A DNA stretch of 8,763 nt. Origin: Minisyncoccota bacterium. GTDB lineage: Bacteria > Patescibacteriota > Minisyncoccia > Phycocordibacterales > GCA-2747955. The position numbers and the translations under genes were made by a program. Positions 1 to 6,022 of this stretch are shown here, one piece after another (the stretch's first letter is position 1; the number at the start of each line of letters is the position of its first letter). A model generated the notes under the pieces. The model was given only the letters and a program-made list of their open reading frames with translations, made no database searches and was not told where the DNA came from. Location: assembly GCA_938010795.1 (NCBI GenBank), contig CALLVB010000014.1, positions 1 to 8,763 on the forward strand, in the 5' to 3' direction.

Positions 1-646
1 CAATTTCTTATTTAAACAGAATTGTCAGCTTGTTTTGTTTGCATGTAATACCGCGTCAACACAAGCCCTGCGGAAGATTCAACAAGAATATATTCCTGTG
101 GATCATCCCGGCAAAAATGCACTAGGAGTGATTATTCCTGCGTGTGAAGAGGCAGCTAAGAGCGGAAATTCAATAGGAGTCATAGCAACGGAATCAAGTG
201 TTGACTCAGAAGCATTTATAAAAGAAATTCAAAAAGTGAACCCACAAGCACAAGTAATACAACAAGCATGTCCATTGCTGGTTAAGTTGGTTGAAACAGG
301 GGAGTCAGACGTTGAAATTTTAGATAAAGTTTTAATCAGGTATTTGAAGCCGTTAGTTGAAGAAAAGATAGACACACTTGTTCTTGGGTGCACACATTAC
401 GGTCTATTAGAAGAGCATATCCAAAGAGTCTTAGGTCAATTAGGTAGTAGCGCAAAAATAATTCACGAAGGTAGGGTTGTCGCAACAAGATTCAAAGACT
501 ATTTAGATAGACATCCTGAGTACCAACTACGTTTAAGTAAAAATGATACAAGAATGTTTTACGCAACAGATATGTCAAAAAATTTTCAAGAACTTGGCTC
601 TCAATATTTTGGACAGGAGATAGAAGTAAAAAAAGCGATTTTATAA
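1..646 (+). CDS. murI: glutamate racemase, 3' part (5' end outside window)
   Basis: Glutamate racemase interconverts L- and D-glutamate in the cytoplasm and so supplies D-glutamate for peptidoglycan. The frame is open to the left edge (first whole codon at base 2), so the gene starts outside the window; roughly 60 N-terminal residues are missing if it has normal family length. Both catalytic cysteine motifs are present: ACNTAS (Cys codon 44-46) and LGCTHY (Cys codon 389-391). Between them lie the family blocks GVIIPACEEAA, IGVIATESSV and ACPLLVKLVE. The TTG at 35 falls inside the conserved block before the first cysteine, so it is not the start. The C-terminus is complete, ending in TAA. No hairpin terminator follows directly; the first is at 804-825, after the RNA unit. 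The assignment rests on the two cysteine motifs and is firm. Confidence 0.95.
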   Translation, partial: NFLFKQNCQLVLFACNTASTQALRKIQQEYIPVDHPGKNALGVIIPACEEAAKSGNSIGVIATESSVDSEAFIKEIQKVNPQAQVIQQACPLLVKLVETGESDVEILDKVLIRYLKPLVEEKIDTLVLGCTHYGLLEEHIQRVLGQLGSSAKIIHEGRVVATRFKDYLDRHPEYQLRLSKNDTRMFYATDMSKNFQELGSQYFGQEIEVKKAIL

Positions 647-673
647 TTTCCACACCCTTTCCACATATCCACC
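646..673 (+). repeat. three DnaA-box-like 9-mers in tandem
   Basis: Three 9-mers follow the murI stop closely: ATTTCCACA (646-654), CTTTCCACA (657-665) and ATATCCACC (665-673). Each matches the DnaA box TTATCCACA at 7 of 9 positions, and all lie in the same orientation. The match is seen directly. DnaA binding is only a possibility, because no dnaA, dnaN or other origin-linked gene is in the window and each box is imperfect. Confidence 0.3.
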
Positions 674-704
674 GACCGGGTATATTTCAAAAGAAATCTC
701 TGTG

Positions 705-710
705 TATACT
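705..710 (+). promoter_or_regulatory. -10 box of the structured RNA unit
   Basis: TATACT lies seven bases before 717, where the long closing helix of the downstream RNA begins. It matches TATAAT at 5 of 6. TGTG precedes it, but the TG is one base out of register for a standard extended -10, and no good -35 is seen. The case rests mainly on the fit between the predicted start and the helix boundary. Confidence 0.45.
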
Positions 711-716
711 AATACT

Positions 717-825
717 ATCTTCATTCAATTATATGAATTAAAGAAGAGGAAGCTACTTGTAGCCAATTGGACATAATACATATGAGTGAAGATGCTGAAG
801 GAGCCAATCGCAAGATTGGTTTTTT
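717..825 (+). ncRNA. candidate structured small RNA (or riboswitch-like leader), family not recognised
   Basis: A transcript of about 109 nt can be outlined from a -10 box (705-710) to an intrinsic terminator (804-825). Bases 717-727 pair with 783-793 over 11 bp with one G.U pair. Inside, 728-732 can pair with 773-777, 736-739 with 765-768, and GCTA (752-755) with TAGC (760-763) around a CTTG loop. The result is a long interrupted hairpin followed by the terminator hairpin. The small gene downstream has its own promoter at 853-861, so the RNA looks like an independent unit. I compared it by eye with SRP RNA, 6S RNA and common riboswitch cores and saw no match. Pairings were found by hand and no folding energy was calculated. 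Confidence 0.5.
804..825 (+). terminator. intrinsic terminator with GNRA loop
   Basis: CCAATC (804-809) pairs perfectly with GATTGG (814-819) around a GCAA tetraloop, followed by six T (820-825). This ends the candidate small RNA and would also stop any transcript running on from murI. Confidence 0.8.
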
Positions 826-852
826 CATGTCTATTTTTTATAAAATTATATT

Positions 853-861
853 TGTTATACT
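853..861 (+). promoter_or_regulatory. extended -10 promoter of the 79-aa gene
   Basis: TGT directly precedes TATACT (856-861), an extended -10 box; no -35 is seen. Predicted transcription start is near 868, giving a leader of about 18 nt. The same TGTTATA(C/A)T string occurs upstream of 1778 and 7554. Confidence 0.6.
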
Positions 862-885
862 CCATAAACTAATTAACTAAGAGAT

Positions 886-1125
886 ATGTTTGGAAAACTA
901 AAAGATAAAGCAGTTGAGAAGATGCTTGAAAAGCAATTGGGTCAATTACCACCAGAACAAAAAGCAATGGTAATGAAGGCGGTACAAGAAAATCCAGATT
1001 TCTTTAAAAAAATTCAAGAAGAAATTAAAGCTGAAGAAAAGTCAGGGTCTAGTCAGATGGTTGCCTCAATGAAGGTAATGCGAAAGTACCAAGGTGAATT
1101 ACAAAAAATTATGATGGGAAAATAA
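886..1125 (+). CDS. small charged helical protein, function unknown
   Basis: This gene encodes a 79-residue protein with no signal peptide or membrane segment, so it is probably cytoplasmic. It is rich in Lys, Glu, Gln and Met (nine Met). It reads as two or three amphipathic helices: a basic N-terminal part (FGKLKDKAVEKMLEKQL), a central stretch after LPPEQKAMVMKAVQENP, and a C-terminal part after a short GSS linker at about 53-56. I do not recognise the family. The amino acid pattern is that of a real protein, and the gene sits between its own extended -10 promoter and a terminator, so expression as a single gene is likely. The ATG has only a weak GAG close upstream, not a proper Shine-Dalgarno. 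A role in binding nucleic acid or protein is possible given the charge, but nothing in the sequence proves it. Confidence 0.75.
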   Translation: MFGKLKDKAVEKMLEKQLGQLPPEQKAMVMKAVQENPDFFKKIQEEIKAEEKSGSSQMVASMKVMRKYQGELQKIMMGK

Positions 1126-1133
1126 TCTGATAC

Positions 1134-1172
1134 AAAAAAGCGGCGTCCATAATGGAGCCGCTCTTGTATTTT
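1134..1172. terminator. bidirectional terminator between convergent genes
   Basis: GCGGC (1140-1144) pairs with GCCGC (1157-1161) and TCCA with TGGA inside it, with one bulged G and a TAA loop. On the minus strand the hairpin is followed by a run of T (the A-run 1134-1139), a strong terminator for the secreted-protein gene. On the plus strand the T-run is weaker (CTCTTGTATTTT), but it serves the 79-aa gene. Confidence 0.85.
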
Positions 1173-1188
1173 CTTGCTTTGTATATTC

Positions 1189-1638
1189 TTATCCAGCTAC
1201 ACTTGTCAGGTCTATGGTATCGCCATTCATTGTTGTTACCTTGTAGGAAGTAACAGTTATGGTGCCGGTATATTGACTCTCAAGTATTTTATTATCAGCT
1301 CGACAACCCGGTAGTACAGGATGACTGCTGGTCGCTTGCTCATAACGATGAGTAGTTTTTGAACTGCCTAACTGGTATGTCATCTCGATGTTTAAAAAAC
1401 GAGATTCATTTACCATGAGAAGGTTTTTTCCAGATTCTAGAGGAATCACAGTCAGGTATGTATCACACGTTGATATGCCTGGATCTATGATGGGCTCTAA
1501 CGTCCCTGTTTTGGCCGTTGATGATGTTGGATATGAGACATTTGTTATGGCTGCTTCTTGTGCAAATGTAGGCACAAAGAACAACAATGTCGCTAACAAG
1601 ATTGTTGTTTTGAAAGAGCGTTTTGTGCAAGTACGCAT
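1189..1638 (-). CDS. secreted small protein with Sec signal peptide, function unknown
   Basis: A 149-residue protein that starts with a classical signal peptide: basic residues (R2, K6, R7, K10), a hydrophobic core (TILLATLLFFVP) and a likely signal peptidase I site after TFA, near residue 26. The mature part, about 120 residues, is rich in Ser, Thr and Val with alternating beta-strand patterns and no further membrane segment. It has two cysteines (58 and 112) that could form a disulfide outside the cell. No lipobox is present, so it is not a lipoprotein, and there is no pilin-type cleavage site. The start is well supported by AGGAGG five bases upstream of the ATG, unlike the neighbouring core genes. 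A good promoter and an operator-like repeat lie upstream, and a strong terminator follows. I do not recognise the family; export is the only safe statement. Confidence 0.8.
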   Translation of the reverse strand: MRTCTKRSFKTTILLATLLFFVPTFAQEAAITNVSYPTSSTAKTGTLEPIIDPGISTCDTYLTVIPLESGKNLLMVNESRFLNIEMTYQLGSSKTTHRYEQATSSHPVLPGCRADNKILESQYTGTITVTSYKVTTMNGDTIDLTSVAG

Positions 1639-1643
1639 ATGCG

Positions 1644-1649
1644 CCTCCT
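1644..1649 (-). promoter_or_regulatory. strong Shine-Dalgarno of the secreted-protein gene
   Basis: On the minus strand this reads AGGAGG, five bases from the ATG at 1638. It is one of only four strong Shine-Dalgarno sites in the window. Confidence 0.85.
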
Positions 1650-1659
1650 GTGTTTGATC

Positions 1660-1675
1660 TGAGAATTAGTTCTCA
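1660..1675. repeat. inverted repeat in the leader of the secreted-protein gene (operator or hairpin)
   Basis: TGAGAA (1660-1665) and TTCTCA (1670-1675) form a perfect 6-bp inverted repeat with a 4-base centre. It lies in the predicted 46-nt leader, between the transcription start and the Shine-Dalgarno. It could be a repressor site or an mRNA hairpin. A further TTCTCA at 1701-1706 overlaps the promoter spacer and lies 31 bp from the second arm, close to three helical turns. Confidence 0.5.
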
Positions 1676-1690
1676 CTGATCGCTGGAAAG

Positions 1691-1719
1691 ATTATACAAA
1701 TTCTCATGTTTTTTAGCAA
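1691..1719 (-). promoter_or_regulatory. sigma70-type promoter of the secreted-protein gene
   Basis: On the minus strand the -35 is TTGCTA (1714-1719, 4 of 6), the spacer is exactly 17 bp and the -10 is TATAAT (1691-1696, 6 of 6). The predicted start is near 1684. The promoter is divergent to the one at 1738-1746. Confidence 0.75.
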
Positions 1720-1737
1720 TACATACGAACATAAGAG

Positions 1738-1746
1738 TGTTATAAT
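1738..1746 (+). promoter_or_regulatory. extended -10 promoter of the membrane protein-ychF unit
   Basis: TGT precedes a perfect TATAAT (1741-1746); no -35 is recognisable. The predicted start is near 1753, leaving a leader of about 25 nt without a Shine-Dalgarno. Confidence 0.7.
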
Positions 1747-1777
1747 CGCACTATCTTAATAGGCAATAAACAATAGT

Positions 1778-2371
1778 ATGGAAGTAGTATTAAATATCTT
1801 ATCAATTGTGTGGATTTACGGCGGTGCGTATGCAGCAGCACTTGCAACAGCGTCATCATTTTTTGCAGTGTATTTCTTTTTTTGGACAAGAACAGGGGAT
1901 AGGATAGGGAGTATAGATCTGGAAACCAAGAAGGTATATCTACACTCAATCTATTCAGTACTGAGATATTCTTTGTGGGCACTTATTATTTCAAAAATAA
2001 TTGAAGTGGGACTTATCACTATTTCATCTAGCGCAAGTGTATGGTCAATCATTACATCAGTTAACGGTCTGTTTATTTACACACTATTACTCCTTATTGC
2101 AATTAACTCATTTGCTATGCAACGGCAATGGATTAATTTCTCGTTTGGATTACCATTTGCAATTGTTTCTTACTTCTTCTTATTCTTGCATATGACATCG
2201 AGAAATACGTTTTCTAATATTGACGGATTCTTGATTCCAGCAGGCCCAACTCTGGTAACTGATGCGTTTGTATATGTTACTGCCTTAATAGTTGGAACAC
2301 TTGTGTTTAATTATTTCTCAGACAAAGTACGAAAAAATTTAAAAAAGGTTAATAAAGCTAATACAAAGTAA
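1778..2371 (+). CDS. integral membrane protein with about five helices, function unknown
   Basis: A 197-residue, strongly hydrophobic protein. Likely membrane helices lie near residues 12-36, 62-82, 89-111, 118-138 and 160-180. The tail after the last helix is very basic (SDKVRKNLKKVNKANTK), which by the positive-inside rule places the C-terminus in the cytoplasm; with five helices the N-terminus would be outside. A soluble loop at about 37-60 carries RTGDRIGSIDLETKK. I see no catalytic or transport motif and do not recognise the family. The gene follows an extended -10 promoter, has no Shine-Dalgarno, and its TAA is one base from the ATG of ychF, so the two are almost certainly co-transcribed and probably translationally coupled. 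That does not imply a shared function. Confidence 0.85.
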   Translation: MEVVLNILSIVWIYGGAYAAALATASSFFAVYFFFWTRTGDRIGSIDLETKKVYLHSIYSVLRYSLWALIISKIIEVGLITISSSASVWSIITSVNGLFIYTLLLLIAINSFAMQRQWINFSFGLPFAIVSYFFLFLHMTSRNTFSNIDGFLIPAGPTLVTDAFVYVTALIVGTLVFNYFSDKVRKNLKKVNKANTK

Positions 2372-2372
2372 T

Positions 2373-3476
2373 ATGTCACTATCTGTAGGTATCGTAGGAC
2401 TCCCAAATGTAGGGAAGTCCACACTCTTTAATGCATTGACTGAAAAACAAGTTGATGCGGCAAACTATCCGTTCTGTACTATTGACCCGTCAGTAGGTGT
2501 TGTTCCTGTTCCAGATGATCGAATTAATAGGTTGTCAGAACTTGCTAATTCAGCAAAGACAATCCCAGCAGTGGTTGAATTTGTAGATATTGCAGGTCTT
2601 GTTCCTGGTGCAGCACAAGGCGAAGGACTTGGAAATAAATTCCTTTCTAATATTAGAGAGACTGACGCTATTGCTCATGTTGTCAGAATTTTTGAAGACG
2701 AAGATATTATTCATGTTGAGAATCGGATTGATCCACTTGTTGATATTCAACTTATTAATCTAGAGCTCATTGAGGCTGATAAACAAACAGTTCAAAACAG
2801 ACTCGAGTCACTTAAGAGAGATACTAAGCGAGGAGACAAAGAAGCGATACAGGAGGAGAAAGTGCTCCTGGGATGTAAAAATATTTTAGATGATGAGAAG
2901 TTTGTATACCAGTACTTTCAAGAACAGGGAGAGGCTGACCAGAAAATTTTAAAACAAGTTCACTTACTGACTAATAAGCCAGTTTTATATGTTCTTAATA
3001 AAGATTCATCAGGAGAAAATGTAGATGGTGCTGACGATGATAGATGGGATGAGTTAATGTCTTATTTGCGAGAACAAGATGCACTGTATATTACCGTTGA
3101 CGCTAAGACAGAAATTGATCTTAAATCATTTGACTTTGAGGAACGAGCTGTCATGAGAGAAGAATTTGGTGGGATTGCAGATGATATTGACCTACTTATT
3201 CAAAAAGGGTATGAACTACTTGATCTCATTTCATATTTTACTGTTGGCGAGACAGAAACACGAGCATGGACCATCCCAAGAGGATCTACAGTACCACGTG
3301 CGGGACGCGCAATTCACTCCGACTTTGAAGAGAAATTTATTAGAGCAGAAGTAGTATCATCACAAGACTTACTAGCTTGTGGGTCTAAGGCAGCAGCGAG
3401 AGAGAAAGGACTATTGGGGTTACAAGGGAAAGATTATATTGTCCAAGATGGAGATGTAATTGAATTTAAGATCTAA
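2373..3476 (+). CDS. ychF: redox-regulated ATPase YchF (Obg-like, OLA1 family)
   Basis: YchF is a ribosome-associated P-loop NTPase of the Obg superfamily that in characterised members prefers ATP. At 367 residues it has the normal length. The P-loop is GLPNVGKST (9-17), followed by the family block NYPFCTIDPSVGVVPVPDDR, and G3 is DIAGLVPGAAQGEGLGNKFL (72-91). Next come HVVRIFEDEDIIHVENRIDP and the helical insertion at about 130-200. A TGS domain occupies about 283-366 and ends VQDGDVIEFKI. The G4 position reads NKDS (209-212), where YchF proteins usually have NxxE, so the residue tied to base choice is Ser here. The start is one base after the upstream TAA with no Shine-Dalgarno, which suggests termination-reinitiation. 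No terminator separates it from the malic enzyme promoter. Confidence 0.97.
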   Translation: MSLSVGIVGLPNVGKSTLFNALTEKQVDAANYPFCTIDPSVGVVPVPDDRINRLSELANSAKTIPAVVEFVDIAGLVPGAAQGEGLGNKFLSNIRETDAIAHVVRIFEDEDIIHVENRIDPLVDIQLINLELIEADKQTVQNRLESLKRDTKRGDKEAIQEEKVLLGCKNILDDEKFVYQYFQEQGEADQKILKQVHLLTNKPVLYVLNKDSSGENVDGADDDRWDELMSYLREQDALYITVDAKTEIDLKSFDFEERAVMREEFGGIADDIDLLIQKGYELLDLISYFTVGETETRAWTIPRGSTVPRAGRAIHSDFEEKFIRAEVVSSQDLLACGSKAAAREKGLLGLQGKDYIVQDGDVIEFKI

Positions 3477-3523
3477 GTTTCTAGAAATAATATCGGGCGA
3501 TGTCAGTGGCTTTTCCTGGTGTG

Positions 3524-3532
3524 TGCTAAAAT
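3524..3532 (+). promoter_or_regulatory. extended -10 promoter of the malic enzyme gene
   Basis: TGC precedes TAAAAT (3527-3532, 5 of 6). The predicted start near 3539 is only about 4 nt before the ATG at 3543, which implies a practically leaderless mRNA. The box lies after the alternative GTG at 3519, which argues against that start. Confidence 0.55.
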
Positions 3533-3542
3533 CACGAGACTT

Positions 3543-4688
3543 ATGAAAAAAGACTTTAATGAAATGAGTGTGCAGATGCATGCAGAGAACAGGGGTAAAC
3601 TAGAGATTGTCTCTAAGGTGTCTGTTACAAATACAGACGATCTTTCAACGGCATACTCACCAGGTGTTGCAGAGATTTGTCGAATAATTGCTGACGATAA
3701 AACCAAGAAGCGTGATTTAATTATGAATGGTCGCACTGTTGCAGTTATTTCTGATGGCTCAGCTGTCTTAGGGCTTGGAAATATAGGCCCTGATGCTGCT
3801 CTGCCGGTGATGGAAGGTAAATCACTCCTATTTAAAGAATTTGCAGATATTGATTCAATTCCACTTGTACTAGATACACAAGATACAGAACAAATCATCA
3901 CTACGGTAAAGGCGCTTGCTCCATCATTCGCAGGAATTAACCTTGAGGATATTTCAGCACCGAGATGTTTCGAGATTGAGAAACGTCTACGTAATGAGTT
4001 GGATATACCAGTGTTTCATGATGATCAACACGGTACAGCTATTGTTATCTTAGCTGGTTTGATTAATGCACTAACGTTGACTGGTCGTAATAAGGACCAA
4101 GTAAGAGTTGTAATCAACGGTGCGGGGGCAGCTGGTGTTGCCACGGCAAAGCTCCTCAATCACTATGGAATTAATCACATTCTTCTCACCGACTCTAAAG
4201 GAATTATTTCCAAAGATCGAACTGATTTAAATGAAACAAAACAAAAGCTACTAAAGTTTACTAACTGTGATGATATCTCAGGGTCACTTATGAATGCTCT
4301 TGCTCAAGCAGACGTATTCATTGGAGTATCTGTTGCAGACCTACTCACAGAACAACACATCAAAGTCATGAATGATAATCCAATCGTCTTTGCATTAGCT
4401 AATCCAGACCCAGAAATTAAGCCGGAGTTAGCACAAGAGCTTGGTGTAAGAATAATTGCAACTGGTCGTTCTGATTATCCAAACCAAATTAATAACGTTT
4501 TGGTATTTCCAGGTATTTTTAAAGGAGCAATTGATGGAAATAAAAAAGACATTACAGAGCGAATGAAGATTACTGCAGCAGAAGCACTTGCAGCTTTAGT
4601 TGAGAATCCAACAGAAGATAAGATTATTCCAGGACCATTTGATCCAGGTGTTATGCAAGCTGTCGCTGATGCGGTACAAGCATGTTAA
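3543..4688 (+). CDS. malic enzyme (malate to pyruvate + CO2, NAD(P)-dependent)
   Basis: This cytoplasmic enzyme decarboxylates malate oxidatively to pyruvate, yielding NAD(P)H. At 381 residues it is the short bacterial form without a phosphotransacetylase-like domain. The N-terminal catalytic domain shows STAYSPGVAE (catalytic Tyr38), AVISDGSAVLGLGNIGP, VMEGKSLLFK (catalytic Lys93), NLEDISAPRCFEIE (metal ligands Glu135, Asp136) and VFHDDQHGTA (160-161). The NAD-binding domain starts with the Rossmann loop GAGAAG (193-198). The acidic residue at the end of the next strand (LLTDSKG, Asp217) favours NAD over NADP, by inference. FALANPDPEI and INNVLVFPGIFKGA are further family blocks. A GTG at 3519 would add eight residues, but the promoter overlaps that stretch and the ATG at 3543 fits better. 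A small membrane protein gene follows 9 bases after the stop. Confidence 0.95.
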   Translation: MKKDFNEMSVQMHAENRGKLEIVSKVSVTNTDDLSTAYSPGVAEICRIIADDKTKKRDLIMNGRTVAVISDGSAVLGLGNIGPDAALPVMEGKSLLFKEFADIDSIPLVLDTQDTEQIITTVKALAPSFAGINLEDISAPRCFEIEKRLRNELDIPVFHDDQHGTAIVILAGLINALTLTGRNKDQVRVVINGAGAAGVATAKLLNHYGINHILLTDSKGIISKDRTDLNETKQKLLKFTNCDDISGSLMNALAQADVFIGVSVADLLTEQHIKVMNDNPIVFALANPDPEIKPELAQELGVRIIATGRSDYPNQINNVLVFPGIFKGAIDGNKKDITERMKITAAEALAALVENPTEDKIIPGPFDPGVMQAVADAVQAC

Positions 4689-4697
4689 GAATTACTG

Positions 4698-5165
4698 ATG
4701 AATAAACCAAATATTACTAAAGAAATAGTAACGTTATTAGTAAGTAGTGGTGTTTTTATATGTATTCTTGCATGGTGGGTAATGAACTCTCAGGAGGTTC
4801 AATCACAAAATACTGTATATGGATATTTAGCGTTCGCTTCATCTGTTGCTGGGTGGTATCTATGGAACTTAATTAGGAGATATAACAAGGAGTATAAGGA
4901 TTTTGTGACCACTATCATGTTAATAGGTAAGAAAGAACAGCTTGTTGATTATCAAGTCACTAGTACTTCGAATAATGGCGTTACTAGGTACTATATTGAG
5001 GGTGCTGTTGTGATAGCTGGTAAAGAACATAAAATTCGCGAACAAATACCTCAAGAGCTGGGTGTGACATTCTTGGCAGCACACCCTGTGGTTGATATGT
5101 ATTATGACCCAACAAACAGTAACTCTCTTGTGTATCATTTAGACATCACAGGAATTTTTGAATAG
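4698..5165 (+). CDS. membrane protein with two helices and a DUF3592-like C-terminal domain
   Basis: A 155-residue protein. Two membrane helices, about 9-29 and 39-59, are followed by a basic stretch (RRYNKEYK) that places the remainder in the cytoplasm. The soluble part, about 75-155, reads as beta strands: a segment with LVDYQVTSTS, then RYYIEGAVVIAGKEHKI, then VVDMYYDPTNSNSLVYHL. The order of a YY/Y strand, a short charged hairpin and a terminal YDPxN block is typical of DUF3592-type domains, but the resemblance is by eye and no function is known for them. The gene is 9 bases after the malic enzyme stop, with no Shine-Dalgarno and no promoter of its own, so it is probably read on the same mRNA. 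The SPFH gene follows from its own promoter. Confidence 0.8.
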   Translation: MNKPNITKEIVTLLVSSGVFICILAWWVMNSQEVQSQNTVYGYLAFASSVAGWYLWNLIRRYNKEYKDFVTTIMLIGKKEQLVDYQVTSTSNNGVTRYYIEGAVVIAGKEHKIREQIPQELGVTFLAAHPVVDMYYDPTNSNSLVYHLDITGIFE

Positions 5166-5170
5166 TCGTG

Positions 5171-5179
5171 TGGTAGAAT
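5171..5179 (+). promoter_or_regulatory. extended -10 promoter of the SPFH gene
   Basis: TGG precedes TAGAAT (5174-5179, 5 of 6) just after the TAG of the upstream gene. The predicted start near 5186 gives a leader of about 24 nt with no Shine-Dalgarno. No -35 is seen. Confidence 0.5.
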
Positions 5180-5209
5180 TTATGTAGCTTACTAAGTAAC
5201 TAAAATATT

Positions 5210-5965
5210 ATGGGAGTAATACCAATTATTATCGGAATCATTTTTTTGGCGATCATCTTGATTAAGCAGGTAGACCAATATGAAAAAGGTCTTATGTTTA
5301 CACTGGGTAAATTTACGGGAGAAAAACAACCAGGGTGGAGAATTGTGATCCCAATTATTCAAAAGCTGCAAAAAGTAGACATTCGAGTTAAGGCTGTTGA
5401 TGTGCCTGACCAAGAAGTGATTACTCGGGACAATATTCCTGTAAGTATTAATGCGGTTGTGTACTACAAAGTGGTTGATGCTGAGAAGGCAATTTTAGAA
5501 GTAGAAAACTTTTTCTACGCAGTATCACAGCTTGCACAAACAAGTATGCGTAACTCAGTAGGAGAGAAAACACTTGATGAATTGCTACAAAAGAGAGCAG
5601 AGATTGCTGAACAAATTAAATTAGAACTTGATGCAAAAACTGATCCGTGGGGAATTGATGTACAAGCACTAGAACTTAAAGATGTAATTATCCCAGAACA
5701 GTTAAAACGAACAATTTCAAAAGAAGCTGAGGCTGAGCGTGAAAAACGTGCAGTAATCATTAAAGCTGACGGAGATAGAATTGCTGCCGATAACTTAGCT
5801 GCAGCAGCTCAAAAACTAAATGAAGTTCCAGGAGCAATGCACCTGCGGACACTACAGGCAGTAAATGATCTTTCATCAGATCAGTCAAATACAACAATTT
5901 GGATGCTTCCAATTGAAGTATTAGAGACCATTAAAAGTATTGGAACCTCACTTGGTCAAAAGTAG
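5210..5965 (+). CDS. slipin-type SPFH / Band 7 membrane protein (stomatin-like)
   Basis: SPFH proteins form large membrane-bound ring or cage assemblies; in bacteria they are linked to membrane organisation and to proteases or NfeD-type partners. The protein has 251 residues. It starts with one membrane helix (2-18), then the slipin signature QVDQYEKGLMFTLGKF and PGWRIVIPIIQKLQKVDIR. The Band 7 core follows, with VDVPDQEVITRDNIPVSINAVVYYKV (64-88) and WGIDVQALELKDVIIPEQL (147-165). Next is a charged coiled-coil region, about 166-205 (KEAEAEREKRAVIIKADGDRIAA). The C-terminal block SNTTIWMLPIEVL is also typical. Length and order match family slipins. No nfeD gene is adjacent, although slipin genes are often paired with one. 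The upstream neighbour is the DUF3592-like membrane protein, a possible partner by position only. A strong terminator follows. Confidence 0.93.
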   Translation: MGVIPIIIGIIFLAIILIKQVDQYEKGLMFTLGKFTGEKQPGWRIVIPIIQKLQKVDIRVKAVDVPDQEVITRDNIPVSINAVVYYKVVDAEKAILEVENFFYAVSQLAQTSMRNSVGEKTLDELLQKRAEIAEQIKLELDAKTDPWGIDVQALELKDVIIPEQLKRTISKEAEAEREKRAVIIKADGDRIAADNLAAAAQKLNEVPGAMHLRTLQAVNDLSSDQSNTTIWMLPIEVLETIKSIGTSLGQK

Positions 5966-5979
5966 TATTCACTACATAT

Positions 5980-6008
5980 AAAAAGCCGCTCCTTGGAGCG
6001 GCTTTTTT
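5980..6008. terminator. strong bidirectional terminator
   Basis: GCCGCTCC (5985-5992) pairs perfectly with GGAGCGGC (5995-6002), and the top probably opens as a CTTG loop. Five A (5980-5984) precede it and six T (6003-6008) follow, so it works on both strands: for the SPFH gene and for the minus-strand pair ending at 6023. Confidence 0.95.
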
Positions 6009-6022
6009 ATCATGTGATTTAA

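Noticed and set aside
646..673. Replication origin
   Set aside because: The boxes are imperfect and no dnaA, dnaN, rpmH or clear unwinding region lies nearby; kept only as a low-confidence repeat.
717..825. SRP RNA, 6S RNA or tmRNA as the identity of the structured RNA
   Set aside because: The SRP tetraloop and its asymmetric loop are absent, the length is too short for 6S, and there is no tRNA-like end for tmRNA.
1388..1657. 89-codon plus-strand frame opposite the secreted-protein gene
   Set aside because: The minus-strand frame has a signal peptide, strong Shine-Dalgarno, promoter and terminator; this one has none of these and runs through the opposite promoter leader.
3503..3901. 132-codon minus-strand frame inside the malic enzyme gene
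   Set aside because: It is antisense to conserved catalytic motifs, Ser- and Ile-rich with no protein-like pattern, and has no promoter or ribosome site.
5515..5760. 81-codon minus-strand frame inside the SPFH gene
   Set aside because: Its Ser/Cys-rich composition is the usual antisense shadow of an Ala/Glu-rich coiled coil.
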